A stretch of DNA of 64,000 nucleotides from an uncultured Chryseobacterium sp. (GTDB taxonomy: Bacteria > Bacteroidota > Bacteroidia > Flavobacteriales > Weeksellaceae), in assembly GCA_913775525.1 (NCBI GenBank), contig CAJYLH010000041.1:57592-121591 (forward strand), written 5' to 3'. Shown piece after piece: positions 42,386 to 50,674 of this stretch (position 1 is its first letter; each line of letters starts with the position of its first letter). Made by a program: the position numbers and the translations under genes. Under the pieces are notes generated by a model that was given only the letters and a program-made list of their open reading frames with translations, was not told where the DNA came from and did no database searches.

Positions 42386-43624
42386 ATGAAAATTTTCAAG
42401 TTTGGCGGTGCATCAGTAAAAGATGCCGAGAGTGTAAAGAATGTATCTATGGTGCTGAAAAGCCAGGGATTTTCCAAATGCCTGCTGGTTATTTCCGCTA
42501 TGGGTAAAACGACGAATGATCTTGAAAAAGTGGTAGAACTTTATTTCAAGAAAGATAACTATCAGGCCGAAATTGAAAAGATAAAACATAAACATATCGG
42601 TATTGCAGAGGGGCTTTTTAATCAGGGCCATGCTGTTTTTGCTGAAATCAACCTGTTTTTTGATGATATAGATTCTTTCCTGAGAAGGAACAAATCTCCG
42701 AATTATAACTTTGTCTATGACCAGGTAGTAAGCTGCGGGGAAATGATTTCCACCAAAATTGTGAGCGAATACCTCAACGAAATCCAGTTTACCAACCAGT
42801 GGCTGGATGCAAGGGATTATGTAAAGACAGACAACTCTTACCGTGAAGGGGTTGTTGACTGGGATAAAACGGAAGAATTCATTTCCACCCTGAGCAGGGA
42901 TATCTGCTATGTCACACAAGGTTTCATCGGGTCCGACGACAATAATTTCACAGTAACGCTTGGGCGTGAAGGTTCCGATTATTCTGCGGCGATTTTTGCC
43001 TACTGCCTGAATGCAGAAGCCATGACGATCTGGAAAGATGTACCGGGTGTCATGACCGGAGATCCAAGGAAATTCCAGAATGTATCCCTCCTTTCCCATA
43101 TTTCCTATGAAGAGGCCATTGAAATGGCATATTACGGGGCGAGCGTCATCCACCCTAAAACACTGCAGCCTTTACAGCAGAAAAACATCCCGTTCTATGT
43201 AAAATCGTTTATTGATCCTACCAAAGAAGGAACAAAAGTAGGGGCTTCAGAAAAGAACCTGAGTGAAGAATCATACATTTTAAAAGAAAATCAGACCTTA
43301 CTGAAAATTTCCACCCGGGATTTTTCATTTATCGCAGAAGACCATATGAGCCTGATTTTCGGATACCTTTCCAAATATAAAATTAAAGTGTCCCTGATGC
43401 AGAATTCTGCCATCTCACTGGCGTTATGCCTGGAGGATAAATTCAATACTGCTGAAGAGCTGAATCTTGAGCTTCAGAAAGTATTTAAAACAGACCTGAT
43501 TAAAAATGTATCTTTGTTTACGGTAAGAAATGCTAAGATGGACCATATCGACCAATTTTATCAGGAAAAAAACGTATTGCTGGAACAGATTTCCAAAAAT
43601 ACGCTTCAAATGGTAACACAATAA
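42386..43624 (+). CDS. lysC: Aspartate kinase, monofunctional
   Basis: A 412-residue aspartokinase. It begins MKIFKFGGASVKDAESVKNV, with the KFGG nucleotide motif at its start. VVSCGEMISTKIVSEYL, FTVTLGREGSDYSAAIFAYC and WKDVPGVMTGDPR follow as the ATP/aspartate site. The last 110 residues form ACT domains for feedback control. It is not fused to homoserine dehydrogenase. It catalyses the first step to lysine, threonine and methionine. The OlsF-like gene follows after 22 bp on the same strand. Confidence 0.95.
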   Translation: MKIFKFGGASVKDAESVKNVSMVLKSQGFSKCLLVISAMGKTTNDLEKVVELYFKKDNYQAEIEKIKHKHIGIAEGLFNQGHAVFAEINLFFDDIDSFLRRNKSPNYNFVYDQVVSCGEMISTKIVSEYLNEIQFTNQWLDARDYVKTDNSYREGVVDWDKTEEFISTLSRDICYVTQGFIGSDDNNFTVTLGREGSDYSAAIFAYCLNAEAMTIWKDVPGVMTGDPRKFQNVSLLSHISYEEAIEMAYYGASVIHPKTLQPLQQKNIPFYVKSFIDPTKEGTKVGASEKNLSEESYILKENQTLLKISTRDFSFIAEDHMSLIFGYLSKYKIKVSLMQNSAISLALCLEDKFNTAEELNLELQKVFKTDLIKNVSLFTVRNAKMDHIDQFYQEKNVLLEQISKNTLQMVTQ

Positions 43625-43646
43625 AACTAATAGCGACTAAACACAC

Positions 43647-45488
43647 ATGAGTTTAATTTCGAAAAACGATCTGATCAAAGCTTCCGGTTTAAGCAAACTG
43701 GGATTTCTCAAGAATCCTGTAGCCTCTGCCATTATGAGTGTTGCCAAAATCAATGAAGTCAACAAACTGTATAATACCCTTAAGGATAAGGAAGGAAAAG
43801 ACTTTTTCGACTCATTTGTAAGAGAAAGAAACCTCAGCTATATCGCTTTTGAAGAAGACCTTGCGAAAATCCCCAAGACAGGACCTTTTATCCTGGTTTC
43901 CAACCATCCTCTTGGTGCTATCGACGGAATTCTGATGTGCAAGATCCTCACGGAAGTCCGTCCGGATTTCAAGGTGATGGGCAATTTCCTGCTGGAAAAA
44001 ATAAAGCCTATGGAACCGTATGTGATTTCCGTCAATCCGTTTGAAGGAAGAAAAGAAGCATACAGCAGTTCTTCCGGGATGCGGGAGACCCTTAAGCATT
44101 TACAGAACGGAGGCTGCGTAGGGATTTTCCCTGCGGGAGAAGTATCCAACAAGAACAATCCCTATGGCGAAATTCTGGATAAAGACTGGGAAAAGCCTGC
44201 ATTAAAGCTGATCCGTGCGGCCAAGGTACCTGTGGTACCCATGTATTTCCACGCCAAAAACAGCCGTCTCTTCTATCAGTTATCAAAATTACACCCTAAC
44301 CTCCAGACGCTGATGCTGCCTGCGGAAATGATGAATGAGCGGGAAGACCCTATCAGGATCCGTTTCGGAAGGCCAATTTCGGTAAAAGCCATGGATGAAA
44401 TGGAAACTATTGAAGAGCTTGGCGAATTCCTGAAACGCAAAGTGTACATGATGAAATCCTATTATGAAAAAAGGAAATCTCTGGCACAGGCCATTAACCT
44501 GAAAAATCTTTCGGTTAAATTCCCTTTGCTGAAAGAGGAGAATATCGTCCAGAACATCATTGATGAAACCCCGAAAGAGGATATCCTTCAGGACATCCGC
44601 AAACTTAAGGATACGGATAAAATGCTTTTCAGGAACGGAAATTATGAAGTCTACTTTACCAATTATGAGGAAATTCCTTCAATCATGAGGGAAATCGGGC
44701 GCCAGCGTGAGCTGACTTTCCGCGCCGTGGGCGAAGGCAGTAACCTTCCTTTTGACCTGGATGAATATGATAAGCATTACCACCACCTTTTTCTTTGGGA
44801 CAGCACTGCAGAACGCCTTGTAGGCGCTTACAGGATGGCACTGGGTAAGGAAGTCATGAAGAAATCCGGCATTAAAGGATTTTATACAAGTTCCCTGTTT
44901 GAATTTGAACAGGATATCCATCCTTTCTTTAAGAAAGTGATTGAAATGGGAAGAGCCTATATCTGCCAGGATTACCAGCAAAAGCCTTTGCCATTATTCC
45001 TTTTATGGAGGGGAATCGTGCACGTATGCCTGAGAAATCCGGATCATAAATTCCTGATGGGCGGCGTGAGCATATCCAATAAATTCTCTGAATTCTCAAA
45101 GTCCCTGATGATTGAATTCATGCGTTCCAACTATTTCGATTCTGCGGTAGCCCAATACATTACTCCGAGAAATGAGTATAAAGTAAAGCTCCGTGACCGG
45201 GATAAGCACCTGTTCTTTGACGAAATGGAATCTGACCTGAATAAACTGGATAAGATCATCGACGATTTGGAACCGGAACTGAGGCTTCCCGTCCTGATTA
45301 AAAAGTATATTAAGCAGAATGCCAAGGTTATTGCTTTTAACGTGGACCCGAATTTCAATGATGCGATAGACGGCCTGATGTACATCAGGATCAGTGATCT
45401 TCCCGAAAGCACCATCAAACCGGTATTGGAAGAGATGAGTGAACAGATCAGGAAGGAACAGGAAAATAATCCGGCTGAAAATCAATAG
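43647..45488 (+). CDS. olsF: OlsF-like bifunctional acyltransferase
   Basis: A 613-residue two-domain protein. The N-terminal PlsC-like domain has HX4D in LVSNHPLGAIDGILMCK (about residues 85-100), NPFEGRKEAYSSSSG, the glycerophosphate-site motif GIFPAGEVS and VPVVPMYFHAKN. The C-terminal part (about 330-560) is GNAT/autoinducer-synthase-like, with RQRELTFRAVGEGSNLPFDL and LVGAYRMALGKEV. This matches OlsF, which makes ornithine or glycine lipids: the C-terminal half N-acylates the amino acid and the N-terminal half O-acylates the product. Bacteroidota use such aminolipids in the outer membrane. Confidence 0.85.
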   Translation: MSLISKNDLIKASGLSKLGFLKNPVASAIMSVAKINEVNKLYNTLKDKEGKDFFDSFVRERNLSYIAFEEDLAKIPKTGPFILVSNHPLGAIDGILMCKILTEVRPDFKVMGNFLLEKIKPMEPYVISVNPFEGRKEAYSSSSGMRETLKHLQNGGCVGIFPAGEVSNKNNPYGEILDKDWEKPALKLIRAAKVPVVPMYFHAKNSRLFYQLSKLHPNLQTLMLPAEMMNEREDPIRIRFGRPISVKAMDEMETIEELGEFLKRKVYMMKSYYEKRKSLAQAINLKNLSVKFPLLKEENIVQNIIDETPKEDILQDIRKLKDTDKMLFRNGNYEVYFTNYEEIPSIMREIGRQRELTFRAVGEGSNLPFDLDEYDKHYHHLFLWDSTAERLVGAYRMALGKEVMKKSGIKGFYTSSLFEFEQDIHPFFKKVIEMGRAYICQDYQQKPLPLFLLWRGIVHVCLRNPDHKFLMGGVSISNKFSEFSKSLMIEFMRSNYFDSAVAQYITPRNEYKVKLRDRDKHLFFDEMESDLNKLDKIIDDLEPELRLPVLIKKYIKQNAKVIAFNVDPNFNDAIDGLMYIRISDLPESTIKPVLEEMSEQIRKEQENNPAENQ

Positions 45489-45546
45489 GTTTTTGATTTC
45501 TGCTAAAAAAATACGGTTAATATTTGCTTCATAAACAAAAACGCAG

Positions 45547-45554
45547 TACTTTTG
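45547..45554 (+). promoter_or_regulatory. TAnnTTTG -7 box of tRNA-Phe copy 1
   Basis: TACTTTTG, 39 nt before the tRNA, with TTTG about 19 nt further upstream as a -33 element. The box is repeated exactly before copy 2. Confidence 0.65.
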
Positions 45555-45593
45555 CAACACTTTAAAACAAAGAAGTAACACAACAACCATAAT

Positions 45594-45666
45594 GGTTTCT
45601 TAGCTCAGTTGGTAGAGCAATGGATTGAAAATCCATGTGTCCCTGGTTCGATTCCTGGAGAAACCA
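45594..45666 (+). tRNA. tRNA-Phe (GAA), copy 1
   Basis: A 73-nt cloverleaf: acceptor GGTTTCT / AGAAACC, D stem GCTC/GAGC, anticodon stem ATGGA/TCCAT with loop TTGAAAA (anticodon GAA), a 5-nt variable loop, T stem CCTGG/CCTGG-complement around TTCGATT, and discriminator A. CCA is not encoded. It lies downstream of olsF and opens the duplicated segment. Confidence 0.97.
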
Positions 45667-45670
45667 CTTG

Positions 45671-45696
45671 AAAACCTCTGATGAGTCAGAGGTTTT
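45671..45696 (+). terminator. Terminator of tRNA-Phe copy 1
   Basis: AAAACCTCTGA / TCAGAGGTTTT, an 11-bp stem with TGAG loop and a run of seven T, 4 bp after the tRNA. Confidence 0.92.
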
Positions 45697-45819
45697 TTTG
45701 TTTTTTGCAACCAGCATCCGTTTCAAATAGAACAGGTTATGGTGGTTATTTTTTAAGGAATGGCTCAGATTCAAAATCTAATTCGTAACTATTTAATTGA
45801 TACACTTGATGAGAAAGGA

Positions 45820-47469
45820 TCATTTTTTCCTAAAAGCCTCTATCTGAGAACATAAAACCAGCTTTGAAAGATCAATCTCCAATGGATGCTGACTTTCATT
45901 AATTACCCTCAGCGTCGTGTTATCCAAATCAAATTGTTCAACGAAACAATAGTAAAGCGTCCTTAAAAGCATTTTTTGATTTATATCTTCCTTCTTATGC
46001 AGATTAAAATACAGCTTAGGATATTTATCACTTGTTAAGTGGAGAGAAAGCATCTGCTCCTCTCCATAAAAATGGATACCGGCTCCCCATCCGCTCAGCC
46101 GTTTTACCCTTCCTTTATTTGAAATAGCATATTTACCTTCAAAACCCGGTAATGGCTTCCAGCACTCATCCGGTAAATCTTTTAGGGATAAATCCAATAT
46201 GGGAGGCAGATTCTTTTTATCGATCCGGGGTTTGCCCAGCTTTTCCCAAAGCAGGGCGTTAAATACTTTTTTGTTATTAAGAACTGTCCTTACCTGTGTA
46301 GCTAACTGTTTATTTCTTTCCGTAAGGATATCTGTAAAAGACTGCAATGTGATCTTTGAAATATCGATATCCCAGTGAGGATAACTTGCGTTCTGAACGA
46401 TCAACGTTTTATTTTTAAGATCAAACTGTTCAATAAAACAGTAATAAAGCATCCGGATAATGGTTATGCTATACGTTCTTCCTTCACTGGCTAGCGTAAT
46501 ATAAAGAGCGTATTTTTCATTCCCGGACTTGCGTACAGAGAGTGACATGATATGCTCTTTCCAAAAAGTCGGGGTTTTACCATGGGTCCATGTATTCAAT
46601 CGCTTTACTCTTCCTTTATTTGAAATAGCAAAATACTGTTCGAGATCGGGAACCGGCTTCCAGTATTCTCCGGGAAGATCATTCAACGACAAATTCATAC
46701 AGGCCGGAGGGTTGCTTTCATCTATAGTGGGCTGCCCGAGCTTCTTCCATAAATTTGTATTGAGTATTTTATCCGGTTTATTTTTTTTTGTCTCCGGTGC
46801 AAAATCTTTCTTAACGGGTGTATATTCTTTTTCAAACCACAAAAATTTCCCTGCAGTAAATCTTTTTTTATTGATTACTGACAAAATATGAACAGGATTA
46901 ATTCCCAGAGTTTTACCTGCCTCATAAATATTTTCATAACTGGCCACAAAATCACCTTCAACCGTGTATTGGCTTACTGCCTGCCGGTAATTTCCTTTTT
47001 TTCCTCTCCCTGTATCCATCGACTTACTATGCAGCTTGCCTACTGTCAGCTTCTCCAGATTGCTAAAATGTACATGAAAATGATTATCATCCTTAAAAGA
47101 GATAAGAAATGAAAGATCATCCATATTGAATTTTTCAACAAAATGATAATACACCAAACGCGCTACTGACCTTCCATATTGTTTTCCTTCGATACAAAGG
47201 TTACATTTGACACTATAAAAATAAGCCTGCAAGTACTTATTAAAATACCTGAAAGCCTGTAGTTTCAAAATTTTATCTTTAAGCCGATTTACTCCTCCAT
47301 AATAATTTACAACACATCGCTCCAGGCTTTTTAAACGCCCATAATTTGAAATAGCATAATTTTCAAAATCTTCTACGGTCTTCCATTCCTCTCCCGGGAG
47401 ATCTTCCAGGGAAAGATTGGAAAGTACAGTGTTTACATATTCATCTCCTGATTCTGTTGGCAGTTTCAT
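45820..47469 (-). CDS. Protein of three NUMOD4/HNH-like modules, catalysis apparently lost
   Basis: A 549-residue protein made of three related modules of about 120 residues (near 19-140, 259-381 and 426-547). Each opens with a NUMOD4 motif, as in WKPVPDLEQYFAISNKGRVK, and closes with an LYYCFIEQFDL block and a degenerate HNH_3-like tail. Between modules 1 and 2 is a NUMOD1-like helix region (YENIYEAGKTLGINPVHIL). NUMOD motifs bind DNA in homing endonucleases. The expected catalytic HxD/HNH residues are replaced in every module (ISFKDDN, VQNASYP, INESQHP), so it may bind but not cut DNA. Start at ATG 47469. No immunity-like gene is nearby. Confidence 0.75.
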   Translation of the reverse strand: MKLPTESGDEYVNTVLSNLSLEDLPGEEWKTVEDFENYAISNYGRLKSLERCVVNYYGGVNRLKDKILKLQAFRYFNKYLQAYFYSVKCNLCIEGKQYGRSVARLVYYHFVEKFNMDDLSFLISFKDDNHFHVHFSNLEKLTVGKLHSKSMDTGRGKKGNYRQAVSQYTVEGDFVASYENIYEAGKTLGINPVHILSVINKKRFTAGKFLWFEKEYTPVKKDFAPETKKNKPDKILNTNLWKKLGQPTIDESNPPACMNLSLNDLPGEYWKPVPDLEQYFAISNKGRVKRLNTWTHGKTPTFWKEHIMSLSVRKSGNEKYALYITLASEGRTYSITIIRMLYYCFIEQFDLKNKTLIVQNASYPHWDIDISKITLQSFTDILTERNKQLATQVRTVLNNKKVFNALLWEKLGKPRIDKKNLPPILDLSLKDLPDECWKPLPGFEGKYAISNKGRVKRLSGWGAGIHFYGEEQMLSLHLTSDKYPKLYFNLHKKEDINQKMLLRTLYYCFVEQFDLDNTTLRVINESQHPLEIDLSKLVLCSQIEAFRKK

Positions 47470-47593
47470 TTTCCGAAGTTCTTTTTTGTAAATTATTTGA
47501 TTTAAGTACCGTCTAATGTAGCACAAGTTTTACAATATCAGTTATTTTTTTTGTCCAGATCATATGAACCGGAAACTATTCAACAACAAAAAA

Positions 47594-47619
47594 GCAGAAT
47601 GAGTAATGGGTCATTCTGC
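47594..47619 (-). terminator. Terminator between tssD and NUMOD4 gene
   Basis: GCAGAATGA / TCATTCTGC, a perfect 9-bp stem with an 8-nt loop, followed on the minus strand by six T. It lies 29 bp after the TssD stop. Confidence 0.8.
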
Positions 47620-47647
47620 CTGATGTGTCAGCTTGTATGCTGATTAA

Positions 47648-48055
47648 TTATTTCATTGGCCATGCTCCATCGTAAGAAGAGTTGCCCAGATCAATCTTTT
47701 CTGCGCTAACCACGAAACTGATGTACATGCTGTTATCGTCTACAGCATCAAAATCTACCTCGTGCTGGATGACGTAACCATTGGTCCATTTCAGTGTTGT
47801 TAATGTTCCTTCCTCATGAGATTTATTAAAGGTTACTTCTCCTTCGGTAGGCTTGTATTTACCGTTCAGCAAACTTTCCAGGATATCTGATTTATCAGTC
47901 GCTTCTACAGTAATCTTGATGAGTGCATTGGAAGGATCTGATGCTACACGTCCTGAAACGTCCGTGGATCTCGATACGCTGTAATTAAGTTTTAACAGCT
48001 TTTGTGCTTCCCCATTGTTGAATTTTAAAATTCCTCTAGAATTCATTTCTGCCAT
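47648..48055 (-). CDS. T6SS tube protein TssD (Hcp-like), orphan
   Basis: A 135-residue protein of the Bacteroidota TssD type: MNSRGILKFNNGEAQKLLKL, then YSVSRSTDVSGRVASDPSNA, then EGTLTTLKWTNGYVIQHEVDF and a C-terminal block ending SSYDGAWPMK. TssD forms hexameric rings stacked as the inner tube of subtype iii type VI secretion systems, and variant copies can carry effectors. No other T6SS gene is in the window, so this is an orphan copy. The next gene in the direction of transcription is the NUMOD4-module protein. Confidence 0.85.
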   Translation of the reverse strand: MAEMNSRGILKFNNGEAQKLLKLNYSVSRSTDVSGRVASDPSNALIKITVEATDKSDILESLLNGKYKPTEGEVTFNKSHEEGTLTTLKWTNGYVIQHEVDFDAVDDNSMYISFVVSAEKIDLGNSSYDGAWPMK

Positions 48056-48108
48056 GATGTGTAAATTTTAATGGTTAATATTCTGTGATTGTTTATTTTG
48101 TATACCAC

Positions 48109-48116
48109 CAAATTTA
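48109..48116 (-). promoter_or_regulatory. TAnnTTTG -7 box of tssD
   Basis: TAAATTTG on the minus strand, 53 nt before the TssD ATG. Confidence 0.55.
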
Positions 48117-48335
48117 GATGGAATAACAATAAGTAAGTATAATTTGCACTTAAATTTTAAAAAGTGTAGTAATTCTACGATTTTCAAACCTCTGAATATG
48201 ATCGTATTGAAGTGAGAACCGGTAACAGGACGGCAGTGATCTAAAAATTTTAGAGCAAATCACTTGCATGGTATTGTAAAATAATATACTTTTGCAACAC
48301 TTTAAAACAATGAAGTAACACAACAACCCTATAAT

Positions 48336-48408
48336 GGTTTCTTAGCTCAGTTGGTAGAGCAATGGATTGAAAATCCATGTGTCCCTGGTTCGATTCCTGG
48401 AGAAACCA
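48336..48408 (+). tRNA. tRNA-Phe (GAA), copy 2
   Basis: Identical over all 73 nt to the tRNA at 45594-45666, including anticodon GAA and discriminator A. It has its own promoter box (48287-48294) and its own terminator. Confidence 0.97.
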
Positions 48409-48412
48409 CTTG

Positions 48413-48438
48413 AAAACCTCTGATTGCTCAGAGGTTTT
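48413..48438 (+). terminator. Terminator of tRNA-Phe copy 2
   Basis: Same 11-bp stem as after copy 1, with loop TTGC, followed by seven T. Confidence 0.92.
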
Positions 48439-48512
48439 TTTGTTTTTAATCCGATATTTGAAACGCCTCACAGATCAAAATCTGTAAACCTTTATAAAGA
48501 TCATCAGACCTA

Positions 48513-49082
48513 TTATAATTCCAGCAACACTTTTCCTGAATTCCAGACGGTTGCAAACTCACCGTTTAAATTGGCGAGAGCGGTTAAATGAATCAGTTCC
48601 GCATCATATTTTTCACCGTTAATCCCGATCCTGTCAAAAGCAGCCGTTGCATCAGAAATTACGTAGGTTTCATACCCAAAGTTCCCTGCCATCCTTGCAG
48701 TGGTGGAAACACAATGATTCGTGGTGATTCCCACGATGACCAGAGTGTGGATATCCTGTACGTCCAACTGTTCTTTTAAATCAGTTCCGATAAAAGCACT
48801 GTTCACATTTTTGGTGATGACAGGTTCCCCTGGAAGGGGCAGTACTTCATCACTGAACTGAAATCCGTGATGGGACTCATGGAGCCTGGAATCCTTATTG
48901 GTGGAACTGTGCCTGATGTGGAAAACCGGAAGTTTAAGTTCCCTCCAGCTTTCCAGCAGCCTTCCACAGATTTTTTCTGCATCTTTATTATTCCTGTTGC
49001 CTCCCCAGTAATCATCATCCAGGAAACCCTTCTGAACATCAACCAGAATCAGAGCCGGTTTCTTATCACTTAATATACCCAT
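48513..49082 (-). CDS. Isochorismatase-family cysteine hydrolase
   Basis: A 189-residue hydrolase of the isochorismatase/nicotinamidase superfamily. Catalytic Asp lies in LILVDVQKGFLDDDYWGG, the Lys region in VITKNVNSAFIGTDL, and the nucleophile Cys in IVGITTNHCVSTTARMAGN. Substrates of the family include nicotinamide and other amides. It follows an alpha/beta hydrolase gene by 23 bp, so the two form an operon, with an HxlR regulator divergent from it. The 74 bp after it lead to the second tRNA-Phe terminator. Confidence 0.9.
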   Translation of the reverse strand: MGILSDKKPALILVDVQKGFLDDDYWGGNRNNKDAEKICGRLLESWRELKLPVFHIRHSSTNKDSRLHESHHGFQFSDEVLPLPGEPVITKNVNSAFIGTDLKEQLDVQDIHTLVIVGITTNHCVSTTARMAGNFGYETYVISDATAAFDRIGINGEKYDAELIHLTALANLNGEFATVWNSGKVLLEL

Positions 49083-49105
49083 GGTAACTTATTTTGAAAT
49101 GTTAA

Positions 49106-50047
49106 TCAGAACATACGGCTGTGAAGAAATTCATTATACCGGTCAGTCAAAGGAGCTTCAAACAGATCAAATACATGGATTGCTCCGGGAATTACCCAAA
49201 GTTCAGTAGGAACTCCTGCCTGGTAAAGCAGCTGGGAAAATTCAATTCCCTCGTCCCGTAAAGGATCAAGCTCGCAGGCAATAATAGTGGTTCTCGGAAG
49301 ATTTTTAAAATCATCATAGTTGGTGAGGTCCGCATACCGGATGCTTTTGTCCTTATCATCGTTTCCTAAAAAATGGGCCCAGGCAATTTCAGCATATTTC
49401 CGGTTCCATATCGGCGCATCTGTAAATTCTTTCATAGAAGACGTATCCAGCCTGTTGTGGATTACCGGATACAGCAAAAACTGATGTTTTATGTTTTTGA
49501 TTCCCTGATCATTGGCCATCTGCGTAACTGCCGCTGCAAGATGCCCGCCCGCACTGCCACCGAAAACAGTGAGATTTTGCGGGTTGATACCCAATTGCTC
49601 TTCACCATTCTTAATCGTCCATTGCAATGCATCAAAGCCATCCTGCACCGGAACCGGGAACCTGTATTGCGGAGAAAGCCTGTAATCTACGGAAATAACC
49701 GTAGCATGCAGCTTTGCTGCGATCTCAAACATCTGCTTGTCCACCTGCTCCGGAAGCCCGAAAATATACCCTCCTCCATGAAAATAAATGATGGTCCTGT
49801 TCCTGTCGAACTTTTCCGGCTGGTAAACATGAAGCCTTATCTGGTGGTCATCACCGGAACTCTTTACAAAAATATCTTTTACCGTGATGTCGTCAGGTGC
49901 AGTAATGGAATAGGTTTTTGCCAGATTTTCTTTTTCTTCCTGAATGAGTTCCGGATGATGAAGAAATTCATTTTCGTCCAGTTCCAGTGAAAACGGAAAG
50001 CGGTCTATGCTTTCTTTCAGGTTCTGATCTATTCTGTTTAAATCCAT
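49106..50047 (-). CDS. Alpha/beta hydrolase (HSL-type esterase)
   Basis: A 313-residue esterase/lipase of the hormone-sensitive lipase group. The oxyanion motif is IIYFHGGGYIFG, the nucleophile Ser lies in TVFGGSAGGHLAAAV, the Asp in TIIACELDPLRDEG and the His near the C terminus in IPGAIHVFDL. The full triad is present. No signal peptide, so it acts in the cytoplasm on small esters. It is divergent from the HxlR gene, which may control it and the downstream cysteine hydrolase. Confidence 0.9.
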   Translation of the reverse strand: MDLNRIDQNLKESIDRFPFSLELDENEFLHHPELIQEEKENLAKTYSITAPDDITVKDIFVKSSGDDHQIRLHVYQPEKFDRNRTIIYFHGGGYIFGLPEQVDKQMFEIAAKLHATVISVDYRLSPQYRFPVPVQDGFDALQWTIKNGEEQLGINPQNLTVFGGSAGGHLAAAVTQMANDQGIKNIKHQFLLYPVIHNRLDTSSMKEFTDAPIWNRKYAEIAWAHFLGNDDKDKSIRYADLTNYDDFKNLPRTTIIACELDPLRDEGIEFSQLLYQAGVPTELWVIPGAIHVFDLFEAPLTDRYNEFLHSRMF

Positions 50048-50187
50048 AATGCTTGTGTTTTTGGAATATAAAATTATGTATTTTCTGGTAGTACCGATTG
50101 CGGTTTATTTTATTGTGTAAATTTATATAATCAATAAACAGCAGCCAATACAACCGCTAATTGTATGAAACGAACAAAAATGTAAGT

Positions 50188-50550
50188 ATGAAAATTAAAG
50201 AGTCTTCTACCAATCATGAGAATAAGAAAGATTTAGAACAGAGCTGCTCAGAAATCTATGCAGTAAACCTGATCAGCGGAAGATGGATCCTTTCCATCTG
50301 CTATTGCCTTAGGCAAGGTACACTCAGATTTTCCGAGCTCAAAAACAGGATGCCGAATATCAGTGAACGGATGCTTACCATGCAGTTGAAAAAAATGGAA
50401 GCAGAGCTGTTGATTTACAAGACAGTGTACGCGGAAGTTCCTCCTAGAACCGAATATGGATTAACCGCAACAGGAAAAAAATTAATCCCAATCCTTGATG
50501 AGCTGGAAATATGGGGCAAAGAACATAAAAAGCTGAAAAATGAACTCTAA
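50188..50550 (+). CDS. HxlR-family transcriptional regulator
   Basis: A 120-residue winged-helix regulator: the conserved Cys in EQSCSEIYAVNLISGRWIL, then LRFSELKNRMPNISERMLTM, then VPPRTEYGLTATGKKLIPIL, all typical HxlR blocks. The single N-terminal Cys can act as a redox or electrophile sensor in relatives. I chose ATG 50188 over a TTG at 50161. The 140-bp region shared with the hydrolase operon contains GCGGTT and AACCGC half-sites about 50 bp apart, which could be its operator. Confidence 0.85.
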   Translation: MKIKESSTNHENKKDLEQSCSEIYAVNLISGRWILSICYCLRQGTLRFSELKNRMPNISERMLTMQLKKMEAELLIYKTVYAEVPPRTEYGLTATGKKLIPILDELEIWGKEHKKLKNEL

Positions 50551-50674
50551 TTGGGAATAGACTTATCGATATTAAATATACCGGCATCGTAAAACCCTAA
50601 CAATAATTAACATAATACCGGGTAGTGGTTTACAGGGAAATTAATTATCTTCGCCCTTTAATTTATTTGGAACA

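Larger units (their letters stand above)
48287..48446 (+). repeat. Second copy of tRNA-Phe transcription unit
   Basis: The block from the TACTTTTG promoter box to the T-run of the terminator nearly repeats 45547-45704. Differences visible by eye are one base near 48311, two or three bases plus a 2-bp insertion just before the tRNA, and the terminator loop. Sequences outside the block do not match, so the repeat ends at the edges of the transcription unit. Confidence 0.9.

Noticed and set aside
42413-43153. 246-codon minus-strand frame
   Set aside because: It is fully antisense to aspartate kinase, whose family motifs are unambiguous.
45562-45774. Minus-strand 70-codon frame containing an apparent protein, also present at 48250-48471
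   Set aside because: Both run antisense through the tRNA-Phe genes; the similarity is due to the tRNA repeat, not to a protein family.
50100-50158. GCGGTT/AACCGC inverted pair as a hairpin
   Set aside because: The arms are about 50 bp apart and short; only a weak operator candidate for HxlR, mentioned there.
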